Shown here piece after piece: positions 52,946 through 62,527 of a DNA stretch of 64,000 nt (positions are counted from its first letter, which is position 1; the number at the start of each line of letters is the position of its first letter). The translations under genes were made by a program, and so were the position numbers. The notes beneath the pieces are model-generated. The model was given only the letters and a program-made list of their open reading frames with translations. It was not told the origin of the DNA and did not search any database. The DNA comes from Flavobacteriales bacterium. GTDB lineage: Bacteria; Bacteroidota; Bacteroidia; Flavobacteriales_D; Crocinitomicaceae. The stretch lies in contig JABXHO010000086.1 in NCBI GenBank assembly GCA_013373595.1, forward strand, positions 1 to 64,000, written 5' to 3'.

Positions 52946-53855
52946 CGGCTTTAATTTTTTTGATCAAGTTCGACAATACTTTATCTCGTTGAAAGGTTTC
53001 ATGAATGAATTGTGCCCCTTCCGCATTTGTTAAATCTTCTCCGTTTTCAAAACGCATTTTCAACGCTTTAATCTGATCCGCTAGAACGGACTCATCTGGG
53101 CAATGAATGCAATGTTTGAATGGATATTTGTACAATACTTGTTTTCCATGCGATAGCGCTTCACGAATGATGTTCGACAAACCATCGTGTTCAGTAAATC
53201 GCATACATGCGTGGGCTTGCTGAAACACTTCGGGCATATTGTTGACCCATCCCAACATTTCCATGTTTTCAGGCATTACCGTTCCTTCTTCTAAAACGGA
53301 TTCATCTGAACCCGCCACTAAAAATCGGATTTCAGGAAACTGTTCCGCCATACGAATCAACGTGGGGAGTCCGTAGAAGTCTGTTCTGCGATCGGGGATA
53401 TAGGACAAAATGGTGAACTGCTCAGAAGTCACGGGTTTTAAATCTACCTTTCCTTCGGAAATCGCGAAGTAAACGATTTCAGCATCAATGTTCATCTCTT
53501 TCAACTCCTCTTGAATCCACTCTGCTTCGCAGAAATGAAACGCTTTGTCAATATAATGTTGCTGAAAATTTCCTATTCGATACGCATCCAATGACTTCAT
53601 TACATCCGATCCTGCCCAATTTATAATGAGCGGCACGTTTTTCTTAAATGCGATGTCGAACACCTTGCTCTTCACGACCGTTCCATTGATAGACATTACG
53701 CAATCGGCACGTGGAATTTGAAAAACAGCACGAACCTTATCCTTTCGGCTGTAGTACGTATCCAAGTTCGTATAGGTATTCTCTGGATCGAATGCAGATA
53801 ACTCCTTTTGAAGTCGTTTCGTAAAATACGGCAATCCAACAAGTACTACTTTCAT
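52929..53855 (-). CDS. GT-B glycosyltransferase-like protein
   Basis: A 308-residue protein that I read as a GT4-like GT-B transferase. The N-terminus is MKVVLVGLPYFTKRLQKEL; the donor domain contains RFLVAGSDESVLEEG, LGWVNNMPEVFQQAHACMRFTEHDGLSNIIREALSHGKQVLY, which follows the GT4 pattern (E-x-L-x-H-G-x-x-V). It is slightly shorter than typical GT4s. It follows the flippase by 28 bases. The sugar donor is unknown. Confidence 0.75.
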   Translation of the reverse strand: MKVVLVGLPYFTKRLQKELSAFDPENTYTNLDTYYSRKDKVRAVFQIPRADCVMSINGTVVKSKVFDIAFKKNVPLIINWAGSDVMKSLDAYRIGNFQQHYIDKAFHFCEAEWIQEELKEMNIDAEIVYFAISEGKVDLKPVTSEQFTILSYIPDRRTDFYGLPTLIRMAEQFPEIRFLVAGSDESVLEEGTVMPENMEMLGWVNNMPEVFQQAHACMRFTEHDGLSNIIREALSHGKQVLYKYPFKHCIHCPDESVLADQIKALKMRFENGEDLTNAEGAQFIHETFQRDKVLSNLIKKIKAVVEKS

Positions 53856-53883
53856 TTAAATCGTCTTCTTTTATTCAATCTAG

Positions 53884-55164
53884 CTACTTCTTCAGTCGCT
53901 GAGCGTTTGCTTTCCTGATAAACTGGAATGTTTTAAAAATAACCAAAAGAAAGTAAAGCACTTGAGAAGTCGTTACAATCCAAAGGGTAGTTTTGATGTC
54001 AGCTTGAAATAGCATGGCTGGAATTAGAATACTCAATATCTGGGCAACTGTTCCGATAGCGGCAATTTTGAAAAATTCTTTTTGTTTTCCTAGGATGAGA
54101 GGTAAAAATGAAATGGGCGACGCAATGAAATTGAACATGAACCACAAGGACATAATTTGCGATAATTCCCCTGAACTTCGCCACGCTTCAGAAAATACGA
54201 ACACGAATAATTCATCGCCAAAGAAGAAAATCAACCCAAAAGGAATAATGGAAATGAGCGTAAGAATTTTCACTGATTTCAGAACGAGTGGCATGATATC
54301 CTCTCCTCGATTGAACTGATCAGAACAACGTTGAAAATACACTTGACTGATGGCTAATCCCGCTAACATTAACGGCATGCGCAACATACTATATGAAAGG
54401 TTGTAAAATCCAAAATCCGACTTCGTGAACAACTCCACAATCAGCAAGGCAATGATCAATTCTCGCCCAGCATCCATGAGTGTGTGCGGTAAGTTGATTT
54501 TCGGGAAATCCTGATATGTTTTGGCCAACAACTTTGTTCGTACGGAACGGAATTTTACTGCATATTGCCTATTCGCTACGCGGTAATTTCGGAAGAACCA
54601 CATATTTGAAAGAAAAATACCTCCGACCATTCCCATAATCAACCCAATGTATCCTGCCCCAAGCCATCCCATACTGAGTTTAATGGCGCCACCACCGATT
54701 GAATTGGTCACTTTGGAAAGACTAATGCTTCGGAACTGTTTGTTTCGAATGGCCCAGTTCGTTCCAATGCTGTAATATGCCGTAATGAACATTCCGATTG
54801 GAATTAACCCATAAAACAAGGCGTCACTGAGGTTTTCTTGAAGTAAGACTGGAATTATTACAACGACTGCCGTAACACTCGACGAAATAAACGCAATGCG
54901 AATGGCGATTCGATATAAGCGGAAAGAATGGACATCTGCTTTAGCAATGGGCATCGCAAACTCATATCTTGCCGTTGCTACAGCCGCAATCACCCCAACA
55001 ATTCGTGCAAACAGACCAAATTCTGCGTTGTCAATCTCGTTATAGAAATACTTAAAAAGTATAATGTTCAGGAGTAGATTGATCACCTGTGCGATCAAGG
55101 TTCCTGACATCAGAACGATGATGGATTTTAAGAAGTTCGATTTTAAATTGATTCCCTTAATCAT
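53884..55164 (-). CDS. polysaccharide flippase (Wzx type)
   Basis: A 426-residue protein with about 12 to 14 hydrophobic helices (first helix IVLMSGTLIAQVINLLLNII). The amphipathic MPLMLAGLAISQVYFQRCSDQFNRGE segment and overall layout fit the MATE/PST oligosaccharide flippase superfamily. It moves undecaprenyl-linked repeat units across the inner membrane to the polymerase. The ATG overlaps the epimerase stop by 8 bases, so it is coupled to that gene. Confidence 0.88.
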   Translation of the reverse strand: MIKGINLKSNFLKSIIVLMSGTLIAQVINLLLNIILFKYFYNEIDNAEFGLFARIVGVIAAVATARYEFAMPIAKADVHSFRLYRIAIRIAFISSSVTAVVVIIPVLLQENLSDALFYGLIPIGMFITAYYSIGTNWAIRNKQFRSISLSKVTNSIGGGAIKLSMGWLGAGYIGLIMGMVGGIFLSNMWFFRNYRVANRQYAVKFRSVRTKLLAKTYQDFPKINLPHTLMDAGRELIIALLIVELFTKSDFGFYNLSYSMLRMPLMLAGLAISQVYFQRCSDQFNRGEDIMPLVLKSVKILTLISIIPFGLIFFFGDELFVFVFSEAWRSSGELSQIMSLWFMFNFIASPISFLPLILGKQKEFFKIAAIGTVAQILSILIPAMLFQADIKTTLWIVTTSQVLYFLLVIFKTFQFIRKANAQRLKK

Positions 55165-56155
55165 TCGTGCAAAGCATTCTCAAATATACGTCAATCCCGT
55201 CTTCAAATAAATCGAGGTTGTCGTAGCCGAGCTGCTTCGTTGTCAATGAGATATCAGCAAGTGAGTCTCGAATATCCCCTGGGCGGTCTGGACCGTGAAC
55301 AATTTCACATGCCTCGTTGTATTTTCCGTATGAAATGAGTGATTCCTTAATCGCATTCACCACCTGATTGAGCGAGAAATACTGTCCGCAAGCCACATTA
55401 AAAACACTTCCAAAGGTTTCCTGGTTTGTGGTTGCCAACGCAAGAACATTTGCCTTTACTGCATTTTTCACATACGTAAAGTCGCGTGTTTGCTCGCCAT
55501 CTCCATTAATGGTTAAGGTTTCTCCTTCCATCATTTTATTGATGAACTTCGGAATCGCAGCGGCATAAACACCATTTGGATCTTGTTTCGGACCAAAGAC
55601 GTTGAAATAACGCAGCCCGATGGTTTCCATTTCGTGTAACTTGTGATATACTTTTCCGTATTCCTCGTTCAGTCGTTTTGTGACTGCGTAAGGAGAAAGC
55701 AGCTCTCCCTCCATACCAATTCCTTTTGGAGAAACTGTATTGTCACCATAAACCGATGACGAACTCGCATATACAAATCGTTTAACACCCGATTCCTTCG
55801 CTGCATGTAGCATGTTCAGGAATCCTGTGGCATTTACGTTGTGCGTATTGTGGGGAAATTCAATCGACCGAGGAACCGATCCCATAGCTGCTTGATGCGT
55901 AATGATATCCACATCGTGAATTGCATTAAGACAGGTGTTGTAATCCGTTATATCTCCCTCAATGAAGTGGAAGTTTGGATGGTCCATGAACTCCTTCAGG
56001 TTTGATCGTTTTCCCGTTGAAAGATTATCAAGTACACTTACCTTCAATCCATTCTCCAGCAAAAATGCAACAATATTAGAGCCAATGAATCCCGCTCCGC
56101 CTGTTACCAAGGCATGCTGATTTTTAATCGACTCTATTGCTTGATCAAGCCCCAT
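55157..56155 (-). CDS. UDP-GlcNAc 4-epimerase-like (WbpP/TviC-type) NAD-dependent epimerase
   Basis: A 332-residue extended SDR. The NAD motif is TGGAGFIGSN; other landmarks are SSSSVYGD, the YAVTK catalytic pair and GLRYFNVFGPKQDPNGVYAA, plus INGDGEQTRDFTYVKN. These fit WbpP/TviC-type epimerases that interconvert UDP-GlcNAc/UDP-GalNAc or their uronic acids. The aminotransferase in the locus is consistent with amino sugars. The gene starts directly at the base after the rny TAA (TAAATG), with no gap, so it is translated from the rny transcript. Confidence 0.9.
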   Translation of the reverse strand: MGLDQAIESIKNQHALVTGGAGFIGSNIVAFLLENGLKVSVLDNLSTGKRSNLKEFMDHPNFHFIEGDITDYNTCLNAIHDVDIITHQAAMGSVPRSIEFPHNTHNVNATGFLNMLHAAKESGVKRFVYASSSSVYGDNTVSPKGIGMEGELLSPYAVTKRLNEEYGKVYHKLHEMETIGLRYFNVFGPKQDPNGVYAAAIPKFINKMMEGETLTINGDGEQTRDFTYVKNAVKANVLALATTNQETFGSVFNVACGQYFSLNQVVNAIKESLISYGKYNEACEIVHGPDRPGDIRDSLADISLTTKQLGYDNLDLFEDGIDVYLRMLCTND

Positions 56156-57688
56156 TTACTTCGCGTAATTTACCGCTCTTTTCTCTCGAATCAAGGTAAC
56201 TTTCACCTGACCTGGATATGTCATTTCCGTTTGAATCTTCTGTGAGATTTCGAATGAAAGTTCATCCGCTTGTGCATCGGTTACTTTTTCACTTTCTACC
56301 AAAACTCTCAACTCACGCCCCGCTTGAATTGCGTAGGCTGTTGATACGCCATCGTAGGCCATTGCCAATGACTCCAATTCTTTGATACGTTTGATGTAGG
56401 ACTCAACTACTTCGCGACGTGCTCCTGGTCGTGCACCCGAAATGGCATCACAAACCTGAACAATCGGCGAAATCAATGTTGTCATTTCTACTTCGTCGTG
56501 GTGAGCTCCAATCGCGTTACAAATGTCTGGCTTCTCACCATATTTTTCCGCCATTTTCATTCCAAGAACCGCGTGAGGCAATTCAGGAGATTCATCTGGC
56601 ACTTTACCAATATCGTGTAAGAGACCTGCTCGTTTCGCTGCTTTCACATTCAATCCGAGGTCGGCTGCCATGATCGCACACAAGTTGGCTACCTCGCGTG
56701 AGTGCTGCAACAAGTTTTGTCCGTACGACGAACGGTATTTCATTCGTCCGACCATACGCGTCAACTCGGCATGCAATCCGTGAATTCCAAGGTCGATACA
56801 TGTTCTACGTCCCGTCTCTGCAATTTCTTCTTCAAGTTTCTTTCTCGTTTTCGCCACCACTTCCTCAATTCGAGCTGGGTGAATACGACCATCAGACACC
56901 AATTGGTGCAAGGCCAAACGCGCGATTTCACGTCGAACTGGATCAAAACAAGAAAGGATAATCGCTTCTGGCGTATCATCCACAATGATTTCCACTCCCG
57001 TTGCTGCTTCGAGGGCACGAATGTTACGACCTTCACGACCGATGATTCGTCCTTTTACTTCATCCGACTCAATGTTAAATACAGAAACTGAATTCTCTAC
57101 CGCCTGTTCTGAAGCCACACGTTGAATTGTTTGAATCACAATTTTCTTCGCTTCGCGATTCGCATTGAGTTTCGCATCCTCAACAATCTCGTTGATGTGA
57201 GCCATCGCACCTGTTCTGGCTTCATCTTTCAATGTTTCCATCAAACTTGCTTTCGCATCTTCAACAGACAAACCACTTACGCGAGACAATTCTTCAACAT
57301 TCTTTTGATGCATCTTGTCTAGCTCCGCTTGTTTGCTATCGTTTGCAGAGATTTTTGCTTCTAATGTTTTACGTTGATTTTCAAGTTGCTTTCCTTTGCG
57401 GTTGGCTTCTTCAATCTTCTTCGAAAGTGTTTTCTCTTTTGATTTCACACGATCTTCGGCCGATTGTAGCTTTCGCTCTCTATCTTTGATCGTTTTCTCG
57501 TGATTTTCCTTCAGTTTCAAAAACTTTTCCTTCGCTTGAAGAATCTTGTTTGTTTTGAGGTTTTCTCCTTCTTTTTCAGCGTCTTTGATGATTTGCTCTT
57601 TGCGTTTTTTCAACAACACTGATTGGATCAGAAAGGCGACAATTGCACCTACTACTGCTCCAATAATTCCATATATGATATTCATCAT
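56156..57688 (-). CDS. rny: ribonuclease Y
   Basis: A 510-residue membrane-anchored endoribonuclease that starts decay of many mRNAs. Domain order: a single N-terminal helix (about 5-25), a long charged coiled coil (about 30-160), a KH domain with [18 protein letters not shown], and an HD domain with [11 protein letters not shown] holding the metal site. The next residues to the C-terminus match the family. Either of two adjacent ATGs could start it. It lies between zapA (64 bases upstream) and the surface-polysaccharide epimerase, which follows with no spacing. Confidence 0.95.
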   Translation of the reverse strand: MMNIIYGIIGAVVGAIVAFLIQSVLLKKRKEQIIKDAEKEGENLKTNKILQAKEKFLKLKENHEKTIKDRERKLQSAEDRVKSKEKTLSKKIEEANRKGKQLENQRKTLEAKISANDSKQAELDKMHQKNVEELSRVSGLSVEDAKASLMETLKDEARTGAMAHINEIVEDAKLNANREAKKIVIQTIQRVASEQAVENSVSVFNIESDEVKGRIIGREGRNIRALEAATGVEIIVDDTPEAIILSCFDPVRREIARLALHQLVSDGRIHPARIEEVVAKTRKKLEEEIAETGRRTCIDLGIHGLHAELTRMVGRMKYRSSYGQNLLQHSREVANLCAIMAADLGLNVKAAKRAGLLHDIGKVPDESPELPHAVLGMKMAEKYGEKPDICNAIGAHHDEVEMTTLISPIVQVCDAISGARPGARREVVESYIKRIKELESLAMAYDGVSTAYAIQAGRELRVLVESEKVTDAQADELSFEISQKIQTEMTYPGQVKVTLIREKRAVNYAK

Positions 57689-57752
57689 AATTAGTTCTAC
57701 TAACAGTTAATACTCTATTCGAACGCGACTAGCTGGAAAGGAAAAATTGTAT

Positions 57753-58037
57753 TTAGGCTTCGTCAAGGTCTTGAATTAGCGCAGACAAACGATCTTCAAT
57801 ATCGCTATAATCTGGCTCAATCACTTCTTTGGACTTCTTCCCTTCTTTCACTGCTAATTGCAGTGCTGTCATGGCTAATAAGTCTTGCATATCCTTAACT
57901 GCGTAGTTGTCCTGCAACAATTTAATTGCTTTATTGATGTCTTTTGCTGCAGCCTCTACCTTTTCCGCTTCGTTTTCTTCAACAGAAAGCGGGTAAGTTC
58001 TACCGGCAACAACAACTTTCACTGACAACTTCGACAT
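57753..58037 (-). CDS. zapA: cell division protein ZapA
   Basis: A 94-residue ZapA: LSVKVVVAGRTYPLSVEENEAEKVEAAAKDINKAIKLL is the conserved N-terminal beta-alpha domain, followed by a coiled coil. ZapA bundles FtsZ filaments at the division ring. The small coiled-coil gene just upstream (2-base gap) may be its partner. It shares the transcript with rny. Confidence 0.9.
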   Translation of the reverse strand: MSKLSVKVVVAGRTYPLSVEENEAEKVEAAAKDINKAIKLLQDNYAVKDMQDLLAMTALQLAVKEGKKSKEVIEPDYSDIEDRLSALIQDLDEA

Positions 58038-58039
58038 GT

Positions 58040-58345
58040 CTATCTTTTTAACTGCCCGATGCAGTATTCAATTTCTCTTACCAGCTCATCAATCTTCTCG
58101 TCGGAAATAGCTTCCTCAGATGGATGAACGTTCTGTTCTTTCGCCGAATCATGTAATTCTTTCAAGGAGTTGATTTTGGACTGCAAGTTGGAGATTTCCA
58201 CTGACTGGTTTGTCAATTTCTCTTTTAACTCCGCATTTTCCTTGACCAACTCATCATTTTTAGATCGCTCATTGGCACATTGATTTTTGAGGAGAATCAT
58301 TTTCTCCTTGAGAGTTCCAATTAGTTCAATTACGCGATCTGACAT
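58040..58345 (-). CDS. small coiled-coil protein, possible ZapA partner
   Basis: A 101-residue, mostly helical protein with a long heptad coiled coil (about 5-65), then an acidic C-terminal region containing DEKIDELVREIEYCIGQL. It has no known enzymatic motif. It lies immediately before zapA with a 2-base gap, as small coiled-coil division proteins often do in Bacteroidota, so a role in Z-ring assembly is inferred. A TAACTTTG promoter box sits upstream. Confidence 0.75.
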   Translation of the reverse strand: MSDRVIELIGTLKEKMILLKNQCANERSKNDELVKENAELKEKLTNQSVEISNLQSKINSLKELHDSAKEQNVHPSEEAISDEKIDELVREIEYCIGQLKR

Positions 58346-58359
58346 AGTTCGACTTTATA

Positions 58360-58367
58360 CAAAGTTA
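58360..58367 (-). promoter_or_regulatory. -7 promoter box for the coiled-coil/zapA/rny operon
   Basis: The minus strand reads TAACTTTG, matching TAnnTTTG, ending 14 bases before the ATG at 58345. No clear -33 was located. Confidence 0.5.
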
Positions 58368-58406
58368 GCATTGATCTAGACACCACCAATATTTTTTGCC
58401 CGATTG

Positions 58407-58437
58407 TTGTTGTAAATTTATCAAACATCTATTTTTG
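58407..58437 (+). promoter_or_regulatory. promoter, leaderless type, for the M23 peptidase
   Basis: A TTG at 58407-58409, a 20-base spacer and TATTTTTG at 58430-58437 fit the Bacteroidota consensus. The -7 box ends four bases before the ATG at 58442. Confidence 0.65.
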
Positions 58438-58441
58438 AAAA

Positions 58442-60133
58442 ATGATCAGAACCCTTATTTTACTCTTTATTCTCGCATTTTTGCTACCAAAAAGCTTTGG
58501 ACAAACCATTCCAAAAGGAGGTTATCATCCGCCTTTGGGAATTCCACTCGTTTTATCTTCCAATTTTGGGGAGCTCCGTCCGAACCATTTCCACATGGGA
58601 ATCGACTTTAAGACGAATAACCGCATTGGTTATAATTTGTATTCAATTGATGAAGGCTTCGTTTCCCGCATTAAAGTTTCTCCCTACGGTTATGGAAAAG
58701 TGGTGTACATCGATCATCCGAATGGCGTAACGAGTGTGTATGCGCACTGTAGTGAATTCAAGGGAAAAGTAGATTCAATTGTTCGCGCAACGCAAGAAAA
58801 AGAGCAAAATTTTGCCGTTGAAATCTTCCCGGAAAAAGGAGAAATCTCACTAAAGAAAGGTGAAATCTTTGCTTTATCAGGAAATACCGGAAGTTCGACT
58901 GCACCTCATGTTCATTTTGAGATCCGCGACACCGAAACGGAAGCCGCATTGAATCCTTTGGTATTTGGATTCGACATTGCTGACACACGTGCCCCAGAAA
59001 TTCGTGGAGTAAAAGTGTATTCGTTGACAAAGGATGGCTATCGTTTCCCAAATAAATCCACTGTTCGAACCGTCGGAAAAGGAAGTTCAGGATACTACGT
59101 TTCTGGAAACAAAATCACTATTCCTGCCAATTATTGCACAAAATCGGGAGGAATTGGAATTGCGGTTGATGCGATCGATCGATTGGATGGCGCTCCGAAT
59201 CAGTGCGGATTGTACGGAAGTATTTTGATTGTGAATGGCGACACCATTTTTGGTCAGCGAACGAATCGCGTTCCGTTTGAATCGACGCGTTATGTGAATT
59301 CGCACAAGGATTACGAAGAGTACTCAAAAAATAGAAAAAAGTATCATAAGTGTTTCAAAACTGCACAAAACAGCTTACCTATTTACGAATACGGCGAGAA
59401 TGGCATCATCAAATGTCAACCAGGTGATATTTTGAAAGTCAACTACGTTGGATTCGACCCGAAAGGGAATCGATCTACGCTGAATTTTGACATTGTTGTT
59501 TCCGCAGGAGAAATGAATCCAGAAGACGGTCTCGGAATCGACTTAACCTATCTTCAGCCTGGACAATCGCTCCAACTGGAAAACGAGCAACGCCAAGTGC
59601 AATTTGGGATCGAAACAGTCTACGAACCCTTAAAACTGAATGAATCATTGCTCAACACAACCATTGGTGAAGCCGCAGAACCTGTGCACAAAGCGTACAA
59701 AATCCGTGTGAAATCTTCTGAAGAACCCGACGGAAAGCACTACATTGAAATCATTACGGCCAAAGGGCGAAAACGCACCATGGTAGCCGATTACGCAGAC
59801 GGATGGTACACAGTAGAATCGAAATACTTCGGTCGATACACGCTCAAAAAAGACCTTACTGCACCAACTATTTCCACGAAGAACTTCAAGAGCAGTACAA
59901 GCTATACTTCTTCAAAAAAGTTACAATGGCGAATTGGTGATGCACATACTGGAATTGCCGATTATGATTTGTTCATTGATGGAAAATGGTACTTGATTGA
60001 ATACGAATCGAAAGGAAGCTACGTAACGTTTAATCGCCCGGATGAAGTAAAAGGAAAAAAGGAGGTTAAATTGATCGTGAAGGATGAAGTTGGAAATGTA
60101 AAAGAATGGGTGAAGGAAATCGATTTTAGGTAG
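58442..60133 (+). CDS. M23 family metallopeptidase
   Basis: A 563-residue secreted protein. The signal peptide covers about residues 1-20 (ending SFG). The LytM domain shows the zinc ligands as HFHMGIDF (H-x3-D) and PHVHFEIRD (HxH), so it can cleave peptidoglycan cross-bridges or peptide stems. The C-terminal half (about 200-563) is beta-rich with an unassigned function. Family members act in cell-wall remodelling and division. It is oriented divergently from the coiled-coil/zapA operon and ends near an octamer repeat. Confidence 0.9.
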   Translation: MIRTLILLFILAFLLPKSFGQTIPKGGYHPPLGIPLVLSSNFGELRPNHFHMGIDFKTNNRIGYNLYSIDEGFVSRIKVSPYGYGKVVYIDHPNGVTSVYAHCSEFKGKVDSIVRATQEKEQNFAVEIFPEKGEISLKKGEIFALSGNTGSSTAPHVHFEIRDTETEAALNPLVFGFDIADTRAPEIRGVKVYSLTKDGYRFPNKSTVRTVGKGSSGYYVSGNKITIPANYCTKSGGIGIAVDAIDRLDGAPNQCGLYGSILIVNGDTIFGQRTNRVPFESTRYVNSHKDYEEYSKNRKKYHKCFKTAQNSLPIYEYGENGIIKCQPGDILKVNYVGFDPKGNRSTLNFDIVVSAGEMNPEDGLGIDLTYLQPGQSLQLENEQRQVQFGIETVYEPLKLNESLLNTTIGEAAEPVHKAYKIRVKSSEEPDGKHYIEIITAKGRKRTMVADYADGWYTVESKYFGRYTLKKDLTAPTISTKNFKSSTSYTSSKKLQWRIGDAHTGIADYDLFIDGKWYLIEYESKGSYVTFNRPDEVKGKKEVKLIVKDEVGNVKEWVKEIDFR

Positions 60134-60144
60134 GTTTCGATGGT

Positions 60145-60216
60145 CGATTGTTCGATTATCTGATCGCTTCGCTTACTGATTGTTCGATTGCCCGATTACC
60201 CGATTGCCAGATTTCT
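60145..60216. repeat. degenerate 8-bp tandem repeat array
   Basis: Nine consecutive 8-base units with consensus CGATTGCC (for example CGATTGTT, CGATTATC, CGATTGCC, CGATTACC) lie between the convergent M23 and SpoIIE-type genes, a few bases from both stops. The unit is related to the TGCCATTT octamer at 43065-43104. Confidence 0.8.
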
Positions 60217-60217
60217 A

Positions 60218-61453
60218 CTAAAAAAACCTACAACTAAAAATCGCGGTGTCGTCAACGAGGTCGAGTGGGCCTTTCCATTCATCGAGTTTAGAGAAAATCA
60301 AGCTATTCATATCTTCCATTTTGAGTGGATAATAGCTGTGAACGAGTTTTACCAGACGATCGGTTCCGAAAAACTCTTCGGATTCATTTTCGAGTTCCAC
60401 TACTCCGTCCGTATAAAGCACAATTGTTGTATTCGGTTTTAGCACTTTTTCTCCGACGTTGATAAATGGCAATTCATCCAACATTCCCAAACCGATACAG
60501 CCTTGATCCAGGTTTTCAATCGTTCTTCCATTCGTGATGAACGGATGATTGTGTCCCGCATTCACATACGAAAGTTTTCGACTACTCGCGTCGTAGTGTG
60601 CAATAAAGAAGGTGATAAACTTTTCTCCCTTTGCCGTGCTCATGACTTTCTTATTCAATTCCTGCATGAGCGTTTGCATATCGAAGCGCTTGTACTGGAA
60701 CAAGGTTCGAATGGTCGCTTGAAAGTTTGCCATCAACATCGCTGCTGAAATACCCTTGCCTGAAACATCCGCTATACATATAATGTATTCATCGTTTCCA
60801 AGCGGAATGAAATCGTAGTAATCGCCACCTACTTCATGACGAGGTGTATAGCGGGCGGAAATATCCATCCGTTGATTCGAAGGCAAATCTTCAGGAAACA
60901 ACAACTTCTGCATTGTGCTCGCAATTTCCAACTCACGTTTGAACCGTTCTTGCCGAATTGTTTCTCGCGCCATTCGACGATTTTCCACTGCAACGACAAT
61001 AATATTAACAAGCGTTTGGATAAAACTGAGGTAACTAAACGTTTGATCGTATCGACCTTCGTATTTCAAGTCGACCTTATCCAAAAGAAGATACGCTAAG
61101 GCTCGGCCATCGTGAAAAACAGGAATCACGACATCAAAATCGTTCAAAATCATTGTTTTCGACGATTCAATTACGGTAATTTCCTTAAAACGACCGAGAA
61201 CTTTTTCCACATCGAGGTCTCTCACTTTTCCGCGGTACCCAACCCTTGACAAGCAATTCCAATCTTCTTGCTTGTTGAACAATACAAACTTATCGAAGCC
61301 TAATTGTTCACGAATGATAAACTCAAAAAGGCGCGTGATTTCACTCACATTGCGTTGCAAATTGATCGCATTGGTGATCTCCAACAGAGAATTAAGCTTA
61401 AAGTCTTTAAGCTCAATCTGATGCTCTAAATTTTTCACCAATGTTTCGTGCAT
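60218..61453 (-). CDS. GAF-SpoIIE (RsbU/SiaA-type) PP2C phosphatase
   Basis: A 411-residue signalling phosphatase. Residues 20-175 form a GAF-like sensor region; the C-terminal PP2C/SpoIIE domain has EVGGDYYDFI, ADVSGKGISAAMLMANFQA, YVNAGHNHPF and LYTDGVVE, the metal-binding Asp/Gly motifs. Such enzymes dephosphorylate STAS-type antagonists or SiaC. The SiaB/SiaC pair at 39097-40043 is a possible partner set in the same genome. It follows the lpxD gene by one base, indicating co-transcription. Sensed ligand and substrate are unknown. Confidence 0.88.
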   Translation of the reverse strand: MHETLVKNLEHQIELKDFKLNSLLEITNAINLQRNVSEITRLFEFIIREQLGFDKFVLFNKQEDWNCLSRVGYRGKVRDLDVEKVLGRFKEITVIESSKTMILNDFDVVIPVFHDGRALAYLLLDKVDLKYEGRYDQTFSYLSFIQTLVNIIVVAVENRRMARETIRQERFKRELEIASTMQKLLFPEDLPSNQRMDISARYTPRHEVGGDYYDFIPLGNDEYIICIADVSGKGISAAMLMANFQATIRTLFQYKRFDMQTLMQELNKKVMSTAKGEKFITFFIAHYDASSRKLSYVNAGHNHPFITNGRTIENLDQGCIGLGMLDELPFINVGEKVLKPNTTIVLYTDGVVELENESEEFFGTDRLVKLVHSYYPLKMEDMNSLIFSKLDEWKGPLDLVDDTAIFSCRFF

Positions 61454-61454
61454 C

Positions 61455-62381
61455 TTATTGATTTTCGAGCATCTCAGGTAACTTCTTCAATGCTGCAATT
61501 TCTCTAAATTTCAATCGTGCTTCGTCGCACGGACTTCCCAAATATGATTTTCCAGGCTCGAGGCTTTTTCCAACTCCCGACTGACCGTAGACAACCACTC
61601 CTTCGCCGATCACAACGTCGCTCACAACTCCAACTTGTCCCCAAAGCGTGACATGATCCTTGATCGTTACACACCCCGCGATTCCAACGTTGGCAGCCAT
61701 CAAACAACCCTTTCCAACAACGGTATCGTGTCCGATATGTACTTGATTATCGATCTTTGTTCCTTCTCCGATGGTCGTCATGCCAGAAACACCAGCATCT
61801 ACTGTAGACAACGCGCCGATTTCGACATTTTTATGCAAATGAACACCGCCGCATGAGTGCATACGATCGAAACCAGTATCCTTTTTCTTGTAGTAGAATG
61901 CATAATGACCGATCACTGCGTTTGGACCAACAACCACGCCTTCTTCAAGCGTGCAATTGTCACCAACAACAGCTCCTGGATACAAAATCACATTCTTACC
62001 AATTGACGAATTGTGACCAATAAACACATTCGGGTAGATCTTAGCTGACGGATCGATGTGCGTATTCTCCCCCACATTTTGAGTCTGCGGACGGAACGGC
62101 ATAAAGTGTTTCGTCAACTTGTTATAATCGTCAAACGGCTTTTCCGAAATAATCAGTGCTTTTCCTTCAGGGCAGTCCACTTCTTTATCAATCAAAATGG
62201 TTGTTGCAGCACTGTTCAGTGACTTAGCATAGTACTTTGGATGATCAACAAATACCAAATCTCCCGTTTCAACCTGATGAATCTCGTTGATTCCAGTGAT
62301 TACGTGATTTTCATCTCCTACGAAGCGACATCCAATGATGTCAGCAATTTCCTTAAGCGAATATGTCCGGTTCAGTTTCAT
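61455..62381 (-). CDS. LpxD-like UDP-3-O-acylglucosamine N-acyltransferase
   Basis: A 308-residue left-handed beta-helix protein. The N-terminal uridine-binding-like domain (about 1-95) is followed by hexapeptide repeats. The catalytic His lies in NQVHIGHDTVVG. It resembles LpxD, which adds the second acyl chain in lipid A synthesis, but is shorter than the usual ~340 residues, like the second LpxD-type paralogue seen in Bacteroidota. Which acyl-ACP it uses is unknown. It is first in a pair with the GAF-SpoIIE phosphatase. Confidence 0.85.
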   Translation of the reverse strand: MKLNRTYSLKEIADIIGCRFVGDENHVITGINEIHQVETGDLVFVDHPKYYAKSLNSAATTILIDKEVDCPEGKALIISEKPFDDYNKLTKHFMPFRPQTQNVGENTHIDPSAKIYPNVFIGHNSSIGKNVILYPGAVVGDNCTLEEGVVVGPNAVIGHYAFYYKKKDTGFDRMHSCGGVHLHKNVEIGALSTVDAGVSGMTTIGEGTKIDNQVHIGHDTVVGKGCLMAANVGIAGCVTIKDHVTLWGQVGVVSDVVIGEGVVVYGQSGVGKSLEPGKSYLGSPCDEARLKFREIAALKKLPEMLENQ

Positions 62382-62385
62382 TTGA

Positions 62386-62412
62386 CCTTAGTTTAACTTT
62401 ACTAAGTTAAGG
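62386..62412. promoter_or_regulatory. nested inverted repeats between divergent genes
   Basis: TTAACTT / AAGTTAA (62393-62399 and 62404-62410) around TACT form a perfect 7-bp inverted repeat; CTTAGT / ACTAAG and CCTTA / TAAGG overlap it. The site lies just upstream of the LpxD-like gene and could be an operator. Confidence 0.4.
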
Positions 62413-62527
62413 AGGAAGAAGGCTTGATTTTCGGGCATCTCAAAATGTTATCCGCCTTGAATTGTTGAAAGATTACACCTTTTTTGAACGAACTGGAAAA
62501 AGAGCTGTACAGAAACGAAAATTTACG

